Shown: piece after piece, positions 23,171 through 34,614 of the stretch
Numbering within the stretch: position 1 is the first letter of the stretch
How the letters are laid out: each line of letters starts with the position of its first letter
Source: Bedellia somnulentella
Lineage: Eukaryota; Arthropoda; Insecta; Lepidoptera; Bedelliidae
Direction of reading: 5' to 3'
DNA: 64,000 nucleotides
NCBI GenBank assembly: GCA_963576735.1
Contig: OY755174.1
Span: 8,556,001-8,620,000, forward strand
Made by a program: the position numbers and the translations under genes
Notes under the pieces: generated by a model
Told to the model about the DNA's origin: nothing
Database searches by the model: none
Seen by the model: only the letters and a program-made list of their open reading frames with translations

Positions 23171-23488
23171 TATTTTAAGTGAGGGCATTCTTTCATAAGC
23201 GCCAAGAACATGGCAGTGACAGATGAGTTCTTATTTCGACCCCCACATGTGCCAGAGTATAATATGATTTTTGTGATATGAACTGGTAACTTTTTGATGT
23301 AATCATAGAGGCAGGAAGCAATTTGATTTCCACCGCGTTTACCTGGTGCTTCGTACTATTAGTAGCCAGTAGCTTGATTAGTTTTAAAGTTGTGAATGGT
23401 TAAATTATAGGTTCTTCTTTTGTAAAATAGCGACTTGACGACAGCATGGGAGTGGAATGACATTGTTTAGTATCAAAAGTGAACACCA
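23171..23488. other. Spacer, nothing recognised
   Basis: No feature seen. Confidence 0.35.
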
Positions 23489-23930
23489 CTAGTCATCCTC
23501 CAATGTCAATATTTTTATCATTGCTTTCCTGCTGGTAAGCTCTGTAGAATCAGCTTGAAGTTCATTGAGACGGTTTACTAGATCTGTTTTTTCTTCTGCT
23601 GAAGTAGTATACTGAATATTTGCTTGTGGAATGTCACACTTTGTACATGTATCCACCATCGGGGGCTTAAATGATACGTTTAAGCTTTGAAATACTTTTG
23701 AGTATATAGTCTTACAAACTTGTTCCTTCTTTGGTCGTTCTTTGCAATTCAAAGAATAAATAGTATGCATTTTCAAAGTAGTTAACAAAAATTTCTTTGA
23801 TGTTTTATTACGAGCATAGTGACTTTTATACTGTGGAAATGTCAAAATATGCTCACGATCTTTTTCTAAATCTTCGTCCGGCCATTTGTTTTTAACAGTG
23901 ATACCCCTTGTACTGCTTGGCTTGGCATAG
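23489..23930 (-). pseudogene. Transposon-associated cysteine-motif protein fragment
   Basis: A minus-strand frame open from about 23930 to the stop at 23489. It reads KNKWPDEDLEKDREH, then FPQYKSHYARNKTSK, then VSFKPPMVDTCTKCD. The order 'SHYSRxK ... SFxxPxxDTCxxCD' is a layout I recall from uncharacterised, repeatedly duplicated arthropod proteins that seem transposon-borne. Those proteins continue after the CxxCD motif into a DDE-like domain, which is absent here (stop after LTLEDD). No start codon is convincing. Function is unknown. Confidence 0.4.
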
Positions 23931-26520
23931 TTGCAGTTATATAATCCTTATAAATGTTTTTTTGTAGTTTGTAGAGAAACAAACTCAAAAATGTCACCGT
24001 ATATTACAAAAAAGCAGTTTTTACATTCAATTTCATGTAAATATTTACTTCAATTATTTGGTCGCACGAGTTTTTCTTTCTTTTGGTTCCTCTGCTGTTA
24101 TCAAAAAAGCTGTGGAACTAAACGACTTATATCTATGATTCACCTAATCAACCAATATCTTTTCGGTATAAGCGCGGGTATCCCTGTGTAAAGTCATCAA
24201 TGCAAAGGCGTAAGACCACTTAATCCCTTGTTAACGTTCAATTGTAACTGAATGCAAGGAACTAAATGATGTTATGTCTATATTTTGTTAAGTTAACAAA
24301 GATGTAACAAATGTTGTTCCCAAAATGATATGAAGTATTTAGGAACTATACTAGTTGTACCATTTTATTCGTGTTTAAGTACAATAATATCCTTAATGAC
24401 ATGGGAATGCAACGATGTAGCCCCACTTATCCCATTTCAATCAGAAAAATTGCTAGTATAAATACTCTTAACCCAATAATAGCTCCAATTATGCCTTTAG
24501 ATGGTTTTAAAAATCCATGAAGGAGGTCAGATAGAGTTATGTCCTTTTGATATGTTATGTAACTCGGTGCGCTGATCACGATGGTTTAATAAAAACAAAA
24601 GGGATTAAGTCGAGTTAATCCCTTTTTTACTGGAGGCACTGATATGTCTGTACGGGTATTAGACCGGAATTTTTCATGTGTTTTTTCTTGTTTCATAAAA
24701 ATCAAAAATATAAATGTATATAGGTATTATTCGATAAAACATTTAATAGAGTAATGTGTTTTAATTTAACTGCATTTGGTGTTATTTGTATATACGAAGA
24801 TTGACATAACATAACTATAGCCATAAGGGGCCAGTTATTTAAATACGGTAAAAATAATTTGAATTAAATTTTATTTTGAAGATTATTTTTTGAACGACAT
24901 TGTTTATCATGTATGTGCTTGGCAATATGGTATCTACAATCTAAACCAGATTTATAAAAAAAGACTTGACATTCCTGCCACAAAGATGAAATCCATTGTA
25001 GTCCTAGAGAGATGAGTTTGAGAAATATCTGCTTTTGATGCATTTTACAAAACGCTTAGAAACGTTTCATAAAATCCATCCAACTGACGTTCACGTAATA
25101 CAAAATCCTTTTCAAGAATTTAATTTAGTTGGCTTCTATCCGATTCCAGACATCCCTTGACACACTTTCAACTGTTTGTTCTTGAGTTGGAAACAAAGTA
25201 CGAAGAGAAACCTAAACATGATTCTATTCTGCAGACTGTTATGTTACATGTTCTGAATTATAAAGTCACAAATCTTATCGTACCTTGTAAAATCTGGGGC
25301 TTGAAAATGTATTGTATGTTTCGAGTACAGACTGTTCCGGCCCGGGACGTTCCACTGTGCACTGCTGCTACAAGTCTACACGATAAAACAAAATATGTCC
25401 CCGCCTTTTCTACGTTAACAGTCATTTTGTTATTCCATTAAACTCTTAGCTAAGGATTTCACATTACTAAACTTACGGTTCAAACGGATTTGCTTTATAT
25501 GTTCTGTCTGGTTGAATTTTAAAAGCGCACGGAACTTTTGTGAGTTTTAAGGGTCAGAATTATCAAGGCTAAGCAAAAAGATTCGTTGTAAGTTAATTTG
25601 TTGTTTTTTAAAGCAAATGTTTATGTATACGTTATGATTTGTGTAGCCACGTAACAGTTAACATTAAATAAGCATTCTTAATAATTTTGATTATTCTATT
25701 TCATTTCTTCAAATGTCTTCTAAAAAGATTCTCGAAACTAAATTGTCACCAGTGTATTAACCACAACCAACTGCAAACGTAGTTTGTAAGCCTTTTGAAA
25801 CTATTAATCGCTTTACGATCTAATAGAGGGTTAGTTGTGAGTATTGCAAAGCGAAATGTTAATGAAGCTTAAGTATCCCGAGATCGTAAAGGGATACAAA
25901 TTTGATTTACTATCAAGTAAGAGCCAAGAAATTGACTATTAATTGATCGATACCCTCTTTAGTTGTCCGGTTTTGAATTAAAAAGGCTACTCTTATATTT
26001 ACATTCAGTTATTGCTCGATTGGGCTATTGTTTAGTTTCTCGGAAGTTGATTTTACACTATTGATGAATTTAAACCTTATTTTTGATTTGTTATTATTCG
26101 TATAGAATTAACGTTTTATGCAATGTCTCTGTGGTTTAAGAATTAGGTTAATAATAATGAGGACTCGAGTTAGAATGAAAAGATAAAATAAGCATTTTGA
26201 AAACAGATTTGATAATCTCTTTAGTTTGATAAGAGAGAGCACATGGCTTTTAATTCTCTACCTTCTAATTATATATTTAAGGGAAGTCAAAGCACTATAT
26301 GCAGACCTAATTTTCCTTTCTGGTTTGGTTTCTAAAAGGTGGAGCATTTAAAGTACAATAAAAATAGCTAGCTAGCTCACAGCTATAAAATTAGCTCTGG
26401 CTACGGGGCCACCAGTTCGTGTGAAAAATGACTTCCACGTCGCTCTTGACCTCTACCATCTACCAAAGATTGTTCAAAGTTGGTTATCTTATCTAATCTT
26501 CCACACATCAGTTCGGCTGC
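23931..26520. other. AT-rich stretch, mostly unassigned
   Basis: No gene supported. A small inverted repeat AAAGGGATTAA/TTAATCCCTTT lies near 24598-24625. The open frame at 25157-25441 (+) shows no domain. Confidence 0.35.
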
Positions 26521-26521
26521 T

Positions 26522-27389
26522 CTAAGCTAAAAACAAGTATGTCGATTTTTGAGCGTTTGCTTTTTTTTACACCGTTGGATTCGTCATAGAAAGACCCTTA
26601 TTTCTACATTATTAAAACTCAAAATATCTTCTTATTTAAGGTGCTATTGATAAAAGACGTTTTCAAGTATCTCAAAAAAGACAAAAAAACCAAGCTAAAA
26701 ACAATTATCTTCACGTCACAAAGTTAAAAACAAGTATCATAATTGAAACATACTTGTTTTATGATTTGGCGGAGCGACTTACTTGTTTTATGCTTTGAAA
26801 TTGCTGCACAATAAGATCTAATTTTAAATGTTGTAAAGAAATTATAAGAAGGTTTCTAAAAGAAAACAATATTTTATTGCACAGACTACAAAGTAACGTT
26901 TTGATTGTTTATCTTTTGAGACAAATATAGCTCAAAACATGAAAAATAATACAATCCCTACCCTAGTTTGAAATTGCTATGTTTAAAAATATGTCAGCGG
27001 CATAAAGCTAAGCAAGCTACTGATTCATATTATAATGATTCTGAAAGACAGAGACTGAATACTGAAATCAAAATATTCAATAGATCTACAAAAATCAGTT
27101 TTGCTACCGGTGAGGTTAAAGATTATTTTTTTACGAATAGAATGATAAGCTTTAATTTCACATTTTGTGGTTTAAGTAAAAATTGCCAAGAAGGCTCTAA
27201 ATGTTAAGTGTGGAATGAAGCAACTGGAGGAAGGGATGGAAGGGACAATATATTATTCACATTGTCAGACTACTGACAGATGTAGTATGTGTCATAGACA
27301 CGATGTGAAGAATCTGAAGAGGTTTAATGCATATATTTCTACATGTTTGCTTGGGCATAAACCTTGCGTGAGCAGTTCTCAAGCTTTTG
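26522..27389. other. Spacer upstream of the copia remnant
   Basis: Contains several TAAAAACAAG / CTTGTTTTA phrases. A 16-bp perfect inverted repeat (26522-26537 and 28096-28111) brackets the region including the copia remnant. Confidence 0.3.
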
Positions 27390-28012
27390 TTACGGGGTAC
27401 CCTTGGTGAAATCGTCAGCCACCATCTCATTGGTCCGAATGTACTTCATGTCAATCTTCTTCAGGCGCACCTTGCCAGGCACAAAGTGATGGCTTATGTC
27501 TATGTGCTTGATCCTGGAGTGATAATTTTCGGTACCTGCAAGTTTGATTGCACTCTGATTATCACATATTATTGTCATGGCTACAGTAACCAAGTGTGGC
27601 CAGAATTCATCATGTAGCTGCTTCATCATTCCTGTAGATAGTGACATACTAATATTGTTTGTATTGTATGTTGTATATATGGCCTCTCGAAAGTGCGACT
27701 GTCTGCTGGTGTCAAGAATTCCATGTACTAGATACTTTGGTGTATAAATACGTAGCCAGTACATGATCTACGGTTGTGTTCATTGCTGCACCAACTTGCG
27801 TCAAAATAGCCATAGACAGGTCCATCATCAGGTTCAGTCTTCCGTGCCACAATCCCTGAACGAATAAAGCCTTTTGGGTAGGTTGTACTCACTATAGATT
27901 TCAGGAGGCTTATCCAAATAAGCAGGGCGGGGAAGTCTATAAGTTGGTATGATAAGATACTTGATTTAATCAACGTTCTTATGACGGTACACTCATGAAG
28001 AGGCAACAGCAA
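27390..28012 (-). pseudogene. Ty1/copia-type pol fragment (RNase H region)
   Basis: Two overlapping minus-strand frames carry the end of a copia polyprotein. The upstream piece (27728-28012) has GYFDASWCSNEHNRRSCTGYV, matching the family block GYxDADWxxxxxxRRSTSGYxF. The downstream piece (27390-27764) has ICDNQSAIKLAG, RIKHIDISHHFV and EMVADDFTKG, the usual RNase H carboxy motifs. A frame change separates them. No integrase, reverse transcriptase core or LTRs are recognisable nearby. It is a truncated, inactive remnant. Confidence 0.85.
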
Positions 28013-28331
28013 GTCAATGCTAAAATCAAGTATGTTGCAGCTTACATGATTTTAGTTTTTTCAAGATCATAATTCTTAGTCAAGTAAGTTATTTGCTTGT
28101 TTTTAGCTTAGTGATTGTAACATAAATAATAGGGTAAGACTACGCTAGAGGCATTTTCATTCTGCATTGGCGTTACTGTAAAGGTCAAGTAAAAAAAATA
28201 TATTAATTTCATTAGGAAACTACATCACGTCGGACATATCCTAAAATCATCAAAATCCGTCAATTACTTCGAGAAATATTTAAATTTAGAGAAAAAAAAT
28301 GTTTTTTCCCTCTCCTGTAAAATTTGCCAAA
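28013..28331. other. Spacer, nothing recognised
   Basis: AT-rich, ends at the FB-tSINE target duplication (28332-28343). Confidence 0.4.
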
Positions 28332-28343
28332 AACGACATACTT

Positions 28344-30235
28344 TAAATCTTTTTTTTTTTTTGTTCATGAAAACCTCATGTGGGGATTATCTATACTTAT
28401 AATAAATCTGTAGAGAGGTCAATTCTGTACATTAAATATATTTTCAAAATAACTATCAGGGGGTGATTAGTGATCGATACTGATGCCAAAAATGCAATCA
28501 GTAAAATTTTTGTCTGTCTGTCTGTCTGTCTGTCGGTTTTTAACGAAACTTAGTAGAATTATTCTTCATACTCCTGGGCAGGTTATGGTGTAGTTTTCAG
28601 CAGAGTAGTGAAGGGGAATTTTGGGAAAAATTGGGAAAACGGGGGAAGTTAATCCATTTTTTAAGATTCCGTCGCATGTGCAGCTTTAGAGGTTATAGTT
28701 ACATAGAAATCATGTATGACGGAAATATTTTACATGAAATTTTCTAAAAAATATCCTTCTGCAGCATATGTCTATCTTTTATGGTTGACTCATAATAACA
28801 CGTGTTATTCCTGATAGCTTAGCAGTTCAGAGCATTCTGATTATATTTTTTTACTCTTACGTTTATAGTTCTCTCATTCATCTCTCATTTAAAAAAAATT
28901 ACATTATTACCTATTCAATAAAAAAAGAATCATAGAAATCGGTATAGAATAACCATAAGGATAGTTTTTTAGTAATGGTTGCGCGCGCAAAAGATAGCCG
29001 GGAGTATACATATACTCCCTGTATGTATGCAAAGTTTGTAACTCTGATTGTTTGTTTGCATGGTTTTATTTTCGGAGATACTGAACCGTTCATTAAAGCG
29101 CTTTCACAATCACAAAGCTACACTATTCAGGAATGCTATAAATTGCACTAAATTTCACAAAGGTTGAGCAGTGATTGAAGAAACCTCAGATATTTTTAAA
29201 ACTACGCTACCCGTGCGAAGCTGGGCCCGATCCACTAGTTACTAATAAATAAAGAATAAATAAAGGAAAGAAAAATTTCGACACAGGCGGGATTCGAACC
29301 CGCGACCTCGGGTATACGCCCCCGTCGCTTTTGCCAATTGAGCTACCGTGTCAATGGCTGCCAGCGCGAAATCCTTCTATCCTTTATTTCTTTTACACGT
29401 TTTAGTAGTGTTTGCGTTTCGCCACTTGTCTATCTTTTCAGATAGAATGCAAATGTTGAAAACGCCTAACTATCACATAATTTAAATCTTTTTTTTTTGT
29501 TCATGAAAACCTCATGTGGGGATTATTACTAATAAATAAAGAATAAATAAAGGAAAGAAAAATTTCGACACAGGCGGGTTTAAATAATTAAAAATTTGGA
29601 GATTAAAAATTCGGAGGTAGGAAACGCAAACACTACACGGTAGCTCAATTGGCAAGAGCGACGGGGGCATATACCCGAGGTCGCGGGTTCGAATCCCGCC
29701 TGTGTCGAAATTTTTCTTTCCTTTATTTATTCTTTATTTATTAGTAATAATCCCCACATGAGGTTTTCATGAACAAAAAAAAAAAAGATTTTAATTATGT
29801 GATAGTTAGGCGTTTTCAACATTTGCATTCTAATAAATAAAGAATAAATAAAGGAAAGAAAAATTTCGACACAGGCGGGAATCGAACCCGCGACCTCCCG
29901 CCTGTGTCGAAATTTTTCTTTCCTTTATTTATTCTTTATTTATTAGTAATAATCCCCACATGAGGTTTTCATGCACAAAAAAAAATTTAAATTATTTGCT
30001 TTCTATCTGAAAAGATAGACAAGTGGCCTTCCGAATTAGTAAAAAAATTTGGAGGTAGGAAACGCAAACACTACTAAAACGTGTAAAAGAAATAAAGGAT
30101 AGAAGAATTTCGCGCTGGCAGCCATTGACACGGTAGCTCAATTGGCAAGAGCGACGGGGGCGTATACCCGAGGTCACGGGTTCGAATCCCGCCTGTGTCG
30201 AAATTTTTCTTTCCTTTATTTATTCTTTATTTATT
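28344..30235 (-). mobile_element. FB-tSINE copy 3, multimeric, split by a Helitron
   Basis: The whole 1892-bp block is flanked by a perfect 12-bp duplication (AACGACATACTT, 28332-28343 and 30236-30247), so it entered as one insertion. Without the nested Helitron (28390-29238) it is 1043 bp. It holds tRNA-like units at 29279-29353 (minus), 29637-29708 (plus, 5' end replaced), a fragment pair at 29869-29911 (minus then plus) and 30128-30200 (plus). Units alternate in orientation and are joined by the tail hairpin CATGAAAACCTCATG and A/T-rich linkers. The minus 3' end GATTTA at 28344 is the same as in copies 2 and 5. Confidence 0.8.
28390..29238 (+). mobile_element. Nonautonomous Helitron with GTCT microsatellite
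   Basis: Starts TCTATACTTATAATAAA and ends GGGCCCGATCCACTAG, the TC...CTAG termini of Helitrons, with A before and T after. Removing it restores exactly the uninterrupted FB-tSINE sequence GGGATTATTACTAATAA seen at 29519 onward, so the 849-bp boundaries are certain. A CCC/GGG hairpin precedes the 3' end. It has a GTCT tract at 28511-28535. No coding capacity. Confidence 0.9.
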
Positions 30236-30247
30236 AACGACATACTT

Positions 30248-30744
30248 GTTACTTAAGGAAACGACCCGTCTTAAGTGTCCCAAAATCTAATACCAATTAT
30301 AGGCGTAACTCATTTCTATTACGTGCATGTTGTACTAAATTTAATGAATCAATAGTAGATGTAGATATTTTCGATACAAGCACTACAAGAGTAAGAAAAC
30401 TATTAACTAATTTACATTTCGGCCAGTAATTTTTTCACTAACCGCAACATTATAATTATTTAATTTTTATCTAAATCTTTTTAGTTCTGTAAGTATTATG
30501 TAATTTTTCTATAGGTGAAGATTTGTAAATGGCATTGTGTATTCATAATTAGTATTATATTGTTTGTATTGGTCTGTTAATCTTCCAAAGAAAATAAAAT
30601 AAAATAAAAATAAAATAGTTTAACACAGCCGAGTTGGACTTGGGACTTTTCATCATGTTCATGAAAACTCGAAGGGACATGATAAGATCTGTCATGGTAA
30701 GGCCTCTAATAACATCAGGTTTCGCCATGCATAGATTTTACTGC
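30248..30744. other. AT-rich spacer
   Basis: Nothing recognised except an AAAAT-rich run (30590-30616), possibly an old LINE tail. Confidence 0.35.
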
Positions 30745-31013
30745 AACCTTGCCCAAGTCGTCGGTCCACCTTGTGGGAGGCCTCCCTACCTGCGTCGTCC
30801 GGTACGTAGCCAGCACTCCAGAACCTTCGAGCCCTGATGGCCGTCGGTTTTGTGAACAGAACACGTGCAATGTGAACTGCCCATTGCCACTTCAGTTTTG
30901 CAATTCCAGTGACCCTGGTTCTTCTACGCCGAAAAATGGTCGTTGTGAAGATCTTCTGGGTAGGCCTGTGTCCAGTAGTGGACGTCTATAGGCTGGTGAT
31001 GATGATGATATTT
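30745..31013. repeat. RTE-type LINE 3' fragments in opposite orientation
   Basis: The part at 30745-30905 reads as the RTE noncoding tail on the minus strand. The part at 30925-31013 reads as the terminal part on the plus strand, ending GATGATGATGATA. A 5' inversion or two adjacent insertions would explain it. Confidence 0.6.
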
Positions 31014-31098
31014 TACTGACCTAAGAGGTTTGGGCGGTCGCCTAGAAAATGAGACCGTCAATCGCAATCAAAAACTAACATAAGAAATAAATATATAC

Positions 31099-31351
31099 AT
31101 ACATACATACATACACTCACGGCTATAAATCCCTAGAAGGGGTAGTCTGAGCTAAGGAATTAAAAATTCCTCAGCCACTTTTGGAAGTTGCGTGGGGAAA
31201 AGATGGTAAAATAAAGGTTGTTGGTGATGGGTCTCCAACCGCATCGCCCAAAAATTCCTTAAAAGCCCCAATACCGTTAGTCGCCTCTTACGTACACCCA
31301 CCGGAAAAAATGGGGTAGTGCTATTCTAAGCCGGCACTACACAGCAATATA
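31099..31351 (-). repeat. R240 copy with 10-bp target duplication
   Basis: Minus-strand full copy flanked by AAATATATAC (31089-31098 and 31352-31361). Its tail is a CATA run (31099-31115). Confidence 0.88.
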
Positions 31352-31361
31352 AAATATATAC

Positions 31362-31980
31362 GGATATGAAATGCAGACAAAATAATGATTTGTTGTTCGA
31401 AGCAGTAACAAATATTCATGTGTTACCTATATTATCTATATAAAAAAAAATACTTAATATTATGGCAAAATAAGTTTTATTTACTTTATGCTATACGTTC
31501 ACTGCTCTATAATTAATTGCCCTATATTTAGTGCCTATTTAGTTAGCTATTTAACGTTCACATTACAGACCACAAATCAATTTCCAAAATGATAATATTT
31601 AAAATGAGATTAATGAAAAACCAAAAGTGATTAATTTAAGCTTGGCGGCGACGCGTCGCGCAGTCGGAATGTTGCTAAATCTCCCAAGACGTGCTAAAGG
31701 AAATGTTCTCTTTATCTTACACCATCCTACTTCCTGAGATGTACCTTCCGGAACCTCCTTTTCGCTCCGCCGCACTACGTACCGGAACCAAGAGGGATTT
31801 ATTCGAGAATAAAATATGTACATTTTTTGATAATACCATTTTAAATTCAAGTTGGCTATGGAGTTCATTCGGCGTTTTATTTATGGGTAGTTTAGTTGAA
31901 TATTAAGAAATATTTAAAATTTATGCTATGACTTTTGTGCCAGGTTATCGTTGGAACTCATTTTGTTGAAGATGTTTTAT
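31362..31980. other. Spacer with a GC-richer patch
   Basis: The patch at 31640-31800 is GC-richer than its surroundings, but no domain or splice pattern can be supported. Confidence 0.35.
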
Positions 31981-32057
31981 TGCTGTGTAGTGTAGTGTTA
32001 TATTCTGAAGCTCTGGCTACCCCTTTTGAGAATGTATAGCCGTGAGTATATGTATAT
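31981..32057 (+). repeat. R240 copy with large internal deletion
   Basis: 5' GCTGTGTAGTGT is joined directly to the 3' part (GAAGCTCTGGCTACCCC to GCCGTGAGTATATG). Confidence 0.65.
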
Positions 32058-33511
32058 TTTATTCGTCAGTCTATATTTCCTCCGTAAATATTATAATACT
32101 ATAAATTTCTGCGTATGTATTGATTCATGTGAATCTAAAAAAAAATATAAGAAAAATTGGCAATTCAACCACAAACCAACATGTCCCTTGCTCTCAATGC
32201 TTCCTTGCACAAACAATATTGGTTCCATTGAAATATTTCTTTCATGAAACAATGACATTAATAGTCAGACGCAGGTGGACCTGCAAATTACAATATCATC
32301 TATCACCAGCTGCAATTTGCACGGCCCTCGTAATACACCGGCGGGCATTTGCGTGCACTGAACGGGCTTAGTGGTATTATGTGAATCGAATTCTCTACTA
32401 AGCTGTATTCGACTATCTGTTACGGAACACAATTTCTAATCGAATAATGATTACGAGTTTAAGCAAACGTATATGTGATTGGGGATTGGTCATCATCACT
32501 GGTTTGTGTACTACTTATCACCTATCTAAAAAAAATTGTATGGCTAAAAGGTGATAAAGACGGTTTTTTGAATATCAGTAGTTTTACGCACGGCAGAAAT
32601 TTGCTGAACACAAGACCTTGTATGTTTATAGAGATCTGACTAAATACTGACATGGTTGGAAATACTAGTCTGTTAAAAAAATATCTGATACACAAATTAA
32701 CAATCATTTTCTATAGTATTAACTAGGTAGTACAAACTAAATTAAAAATCTTTCTTTCAAAAACTAACCTTTCATAAGCTACGCGTGTTTGCGATTACCA
32801 ACTTAAATTAATACGAATACATTGCATAGTTCAAATAAACCTCCACCAGTAAAAACTAATTTACAAATATAAGCAAGACACAGCGCAATTTCAAAACCAA
32901 TAACGATCTCGAATGTTCACTGAAATTTCTTATTTAGGTAAACCAGAAATTATTCGAGAAGTTCGCTTAAAAAGTTTGTTAATATTCATCGGTTTATGAT
33001 TTCCGACCGAATTGGCAAAACCTCTGCAACGAAGCTTGTTAGTAACAGATAACAAGTGTAACTTACTTTATCGGTTTCTTGGGCGACCTCCCCCATCCCT
33101 ATTCCCCCTTCGTGTCGCCTAAAGATTTTGTATCAGAAATCGTTTAAGAAAATGCTAACGCTTTCGATAAATCTCACAACTTACATTGGGAGCAACATTT
33201 TATAGTAAGTAAAATAAATGGAACAAATTTCTACATGCATAAATATGTACGTAAGACCTAGTGGTGTCAGTTAATATAAAGTTATCCCTACACTTCTATT
33301 AATCTGACATCAGGTCATAAAGTGTAAATAACTTTTTAACTCATTGCTGAGTTTGGGAAAATAGTTTCATGACAAAATAATTAATGTGGCCCTATTACTG
33401 AGGACTTGCAGTTTATCTGTCCCGCTATCAGAGGGCTGTATCTCATGAATCTTGATAGTGAGGAAGCAAAAACATTTATAGATGATGTATTTCTGTTGCC
33501 ATATAATAAAT
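32058..33511. other. AT-rich spacer
   Basis: No gene or repeat recognised. Confidence 0.35.
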
Positions 33512-33865
33512 CAAACTGAAACGTTCACGCTGAATATCCCCAAAGGGGTTGGCAGGGGTATTAATAATTCTGAACATCATGTGAGATTGTCACCTGGTGT
33601 ATAGAGTATGACCATCAGTATCATCACCTGGAGATGTTCACCTGGTATTTGCGTGATAAGAGGCCAGTTCTATCGCCGTTTGGTACGAATACACTGGCAC
33701 ACGACTAAGTACAACTCAGCCATGTGTGGTTTCTCGGTGTGTTGTCCCTCACCGTTAAAATCACGGTTAATCAACCACAAATATATCTAAAAAAGACAAA
33801 GTGGTGTAGGACCTTCCCGGGATTTAAATCCACGCTTGGCTGCATGACGAACAGGAATTCGTATC
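33512..33865 (-). repeat. SINE-T copy, diverged
   Basis: Full-length minus copy from AACGTTCACGCTGAATATCCC to a decayed tRNA-like head (CCCGGGATTTAAATCC). Confidence 0.75.
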
Positions 33866-34000
33866 CATTGACCTCACTCGGTTGCTATGGAATAACAATC
33901 TGTTTTTTTATTGCTATGTCTATACATAATGTTTTTTAATTTTGCGTACACAAGTCCGGCTCACTCTTGTCCGGCTTTTCAAATATCGTATATATTAATG

Positions 34001-34070
34001 CATACGTACATAACTCAGGGCTATTAATCCCAAAAAATAAATAATCACGCTTCGAATTAAAAATTCTTTT
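34001..34070 (-). repeat. R240 3' fragment
   Basis: ACATAACTCAGGGCTATTAATCCC and a following AATTAAAAATTC block, minus strand. Confidence 0.4.
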
Positions 34071-34194
34071 AATTTAATTTTGTAATTATGGACTAGACTA
34101 CAATACTAGAATTCAATGGGCTATTGATTATTACTAACTTCTAGTTGATTATTTGCGCTTCTTATCAACAAGACAATTTTCTTTCTTTATGACC

Positions 34195-34434
34195 AGCTGT
34201 GTAGTGTCGGCTTAGAATAGCACTACCCCATTTCTTCCGGTGGGTGTACGTAAGAGGCGACTAACGGTATCGGGGCTTTTAAGGGATTTTTGGGCGATGC
34301 GGTTGGAGACCCATCACCAACAACCTTAATCTCATCATCTTTTTCCCATGCAACTTCCAAAAGTGGCTAAGGAATTTCTAATTCCTACCCATTCTAGGGA
34401 TTTATAGCCGTGAGTATATGTATGTATGTATGTA
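34195..34434 (+). repeat. R240 copy, 240 bp, with 8-bp target duplication
   Basis: Flanked by TTATGACC (34187-34194 and 34435-34442). It begins AGCTGTGTAGTGTCGGC and ends TATGTATGTATGTA. Used here to define the family length. Confidence 0.9.
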
Positions 34435-34439
34435 TTATG

Positions 34440-34505
34440 ACCTGAGAGGAATAGCAGAGGTACTGTTAGTCTGGATACTTATTGCCTAGTTTGCTTTGGA
34501 CAGTG
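34440..34505 (-). repeat. SINE-T fragment, decayed
   Basis: GCAGAGGTACT and GACAGTGAACACACG blocks in minus orientation; short. Confidence 0.35.
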
Positions 34506-34614
34506 AACACACGTAAAAGTATGTCTATCTGTATTACCGATTCATACTCGATTCATGAAAAAAAAAGAAGCCGTTCGTTTAAATTCATAATACGTATGGA
34601 AATATGACCTCCTC

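Noticed and set aside
25157..25441. 94-codon plus-strand open frame
   Set aside because: No recognisable motif on either strand and no splice context; a weak resemblance of its complement to transposon proteins could not be supported.
26522..28111. DNA transposon bounded by the 16-bp inverted repeat CTAAGCTAAAAACAAG
   Set aside because: No target duplication, no extension of the repeat and related phrases scattered inside; could be chance or an older unrelated structure.
29277..30200. Functional tRNA genes in the FB-tSINE units
   Set aside because: Acceptor, D and T arms fit a 72-nt tRNA, but the anticodon stem only pairs after a one-base shift, leaving an 8-base loop without the usual T33. 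The units also move with a retroposon.
28344..30235. Retrozyme or hammerhead ribozyme in the tandem FB-tSINE units
   Set aside because: Unit-to-unit tandem joins suggested it, but I found no CTGATGA...GAAA hammerhead core in the unit.
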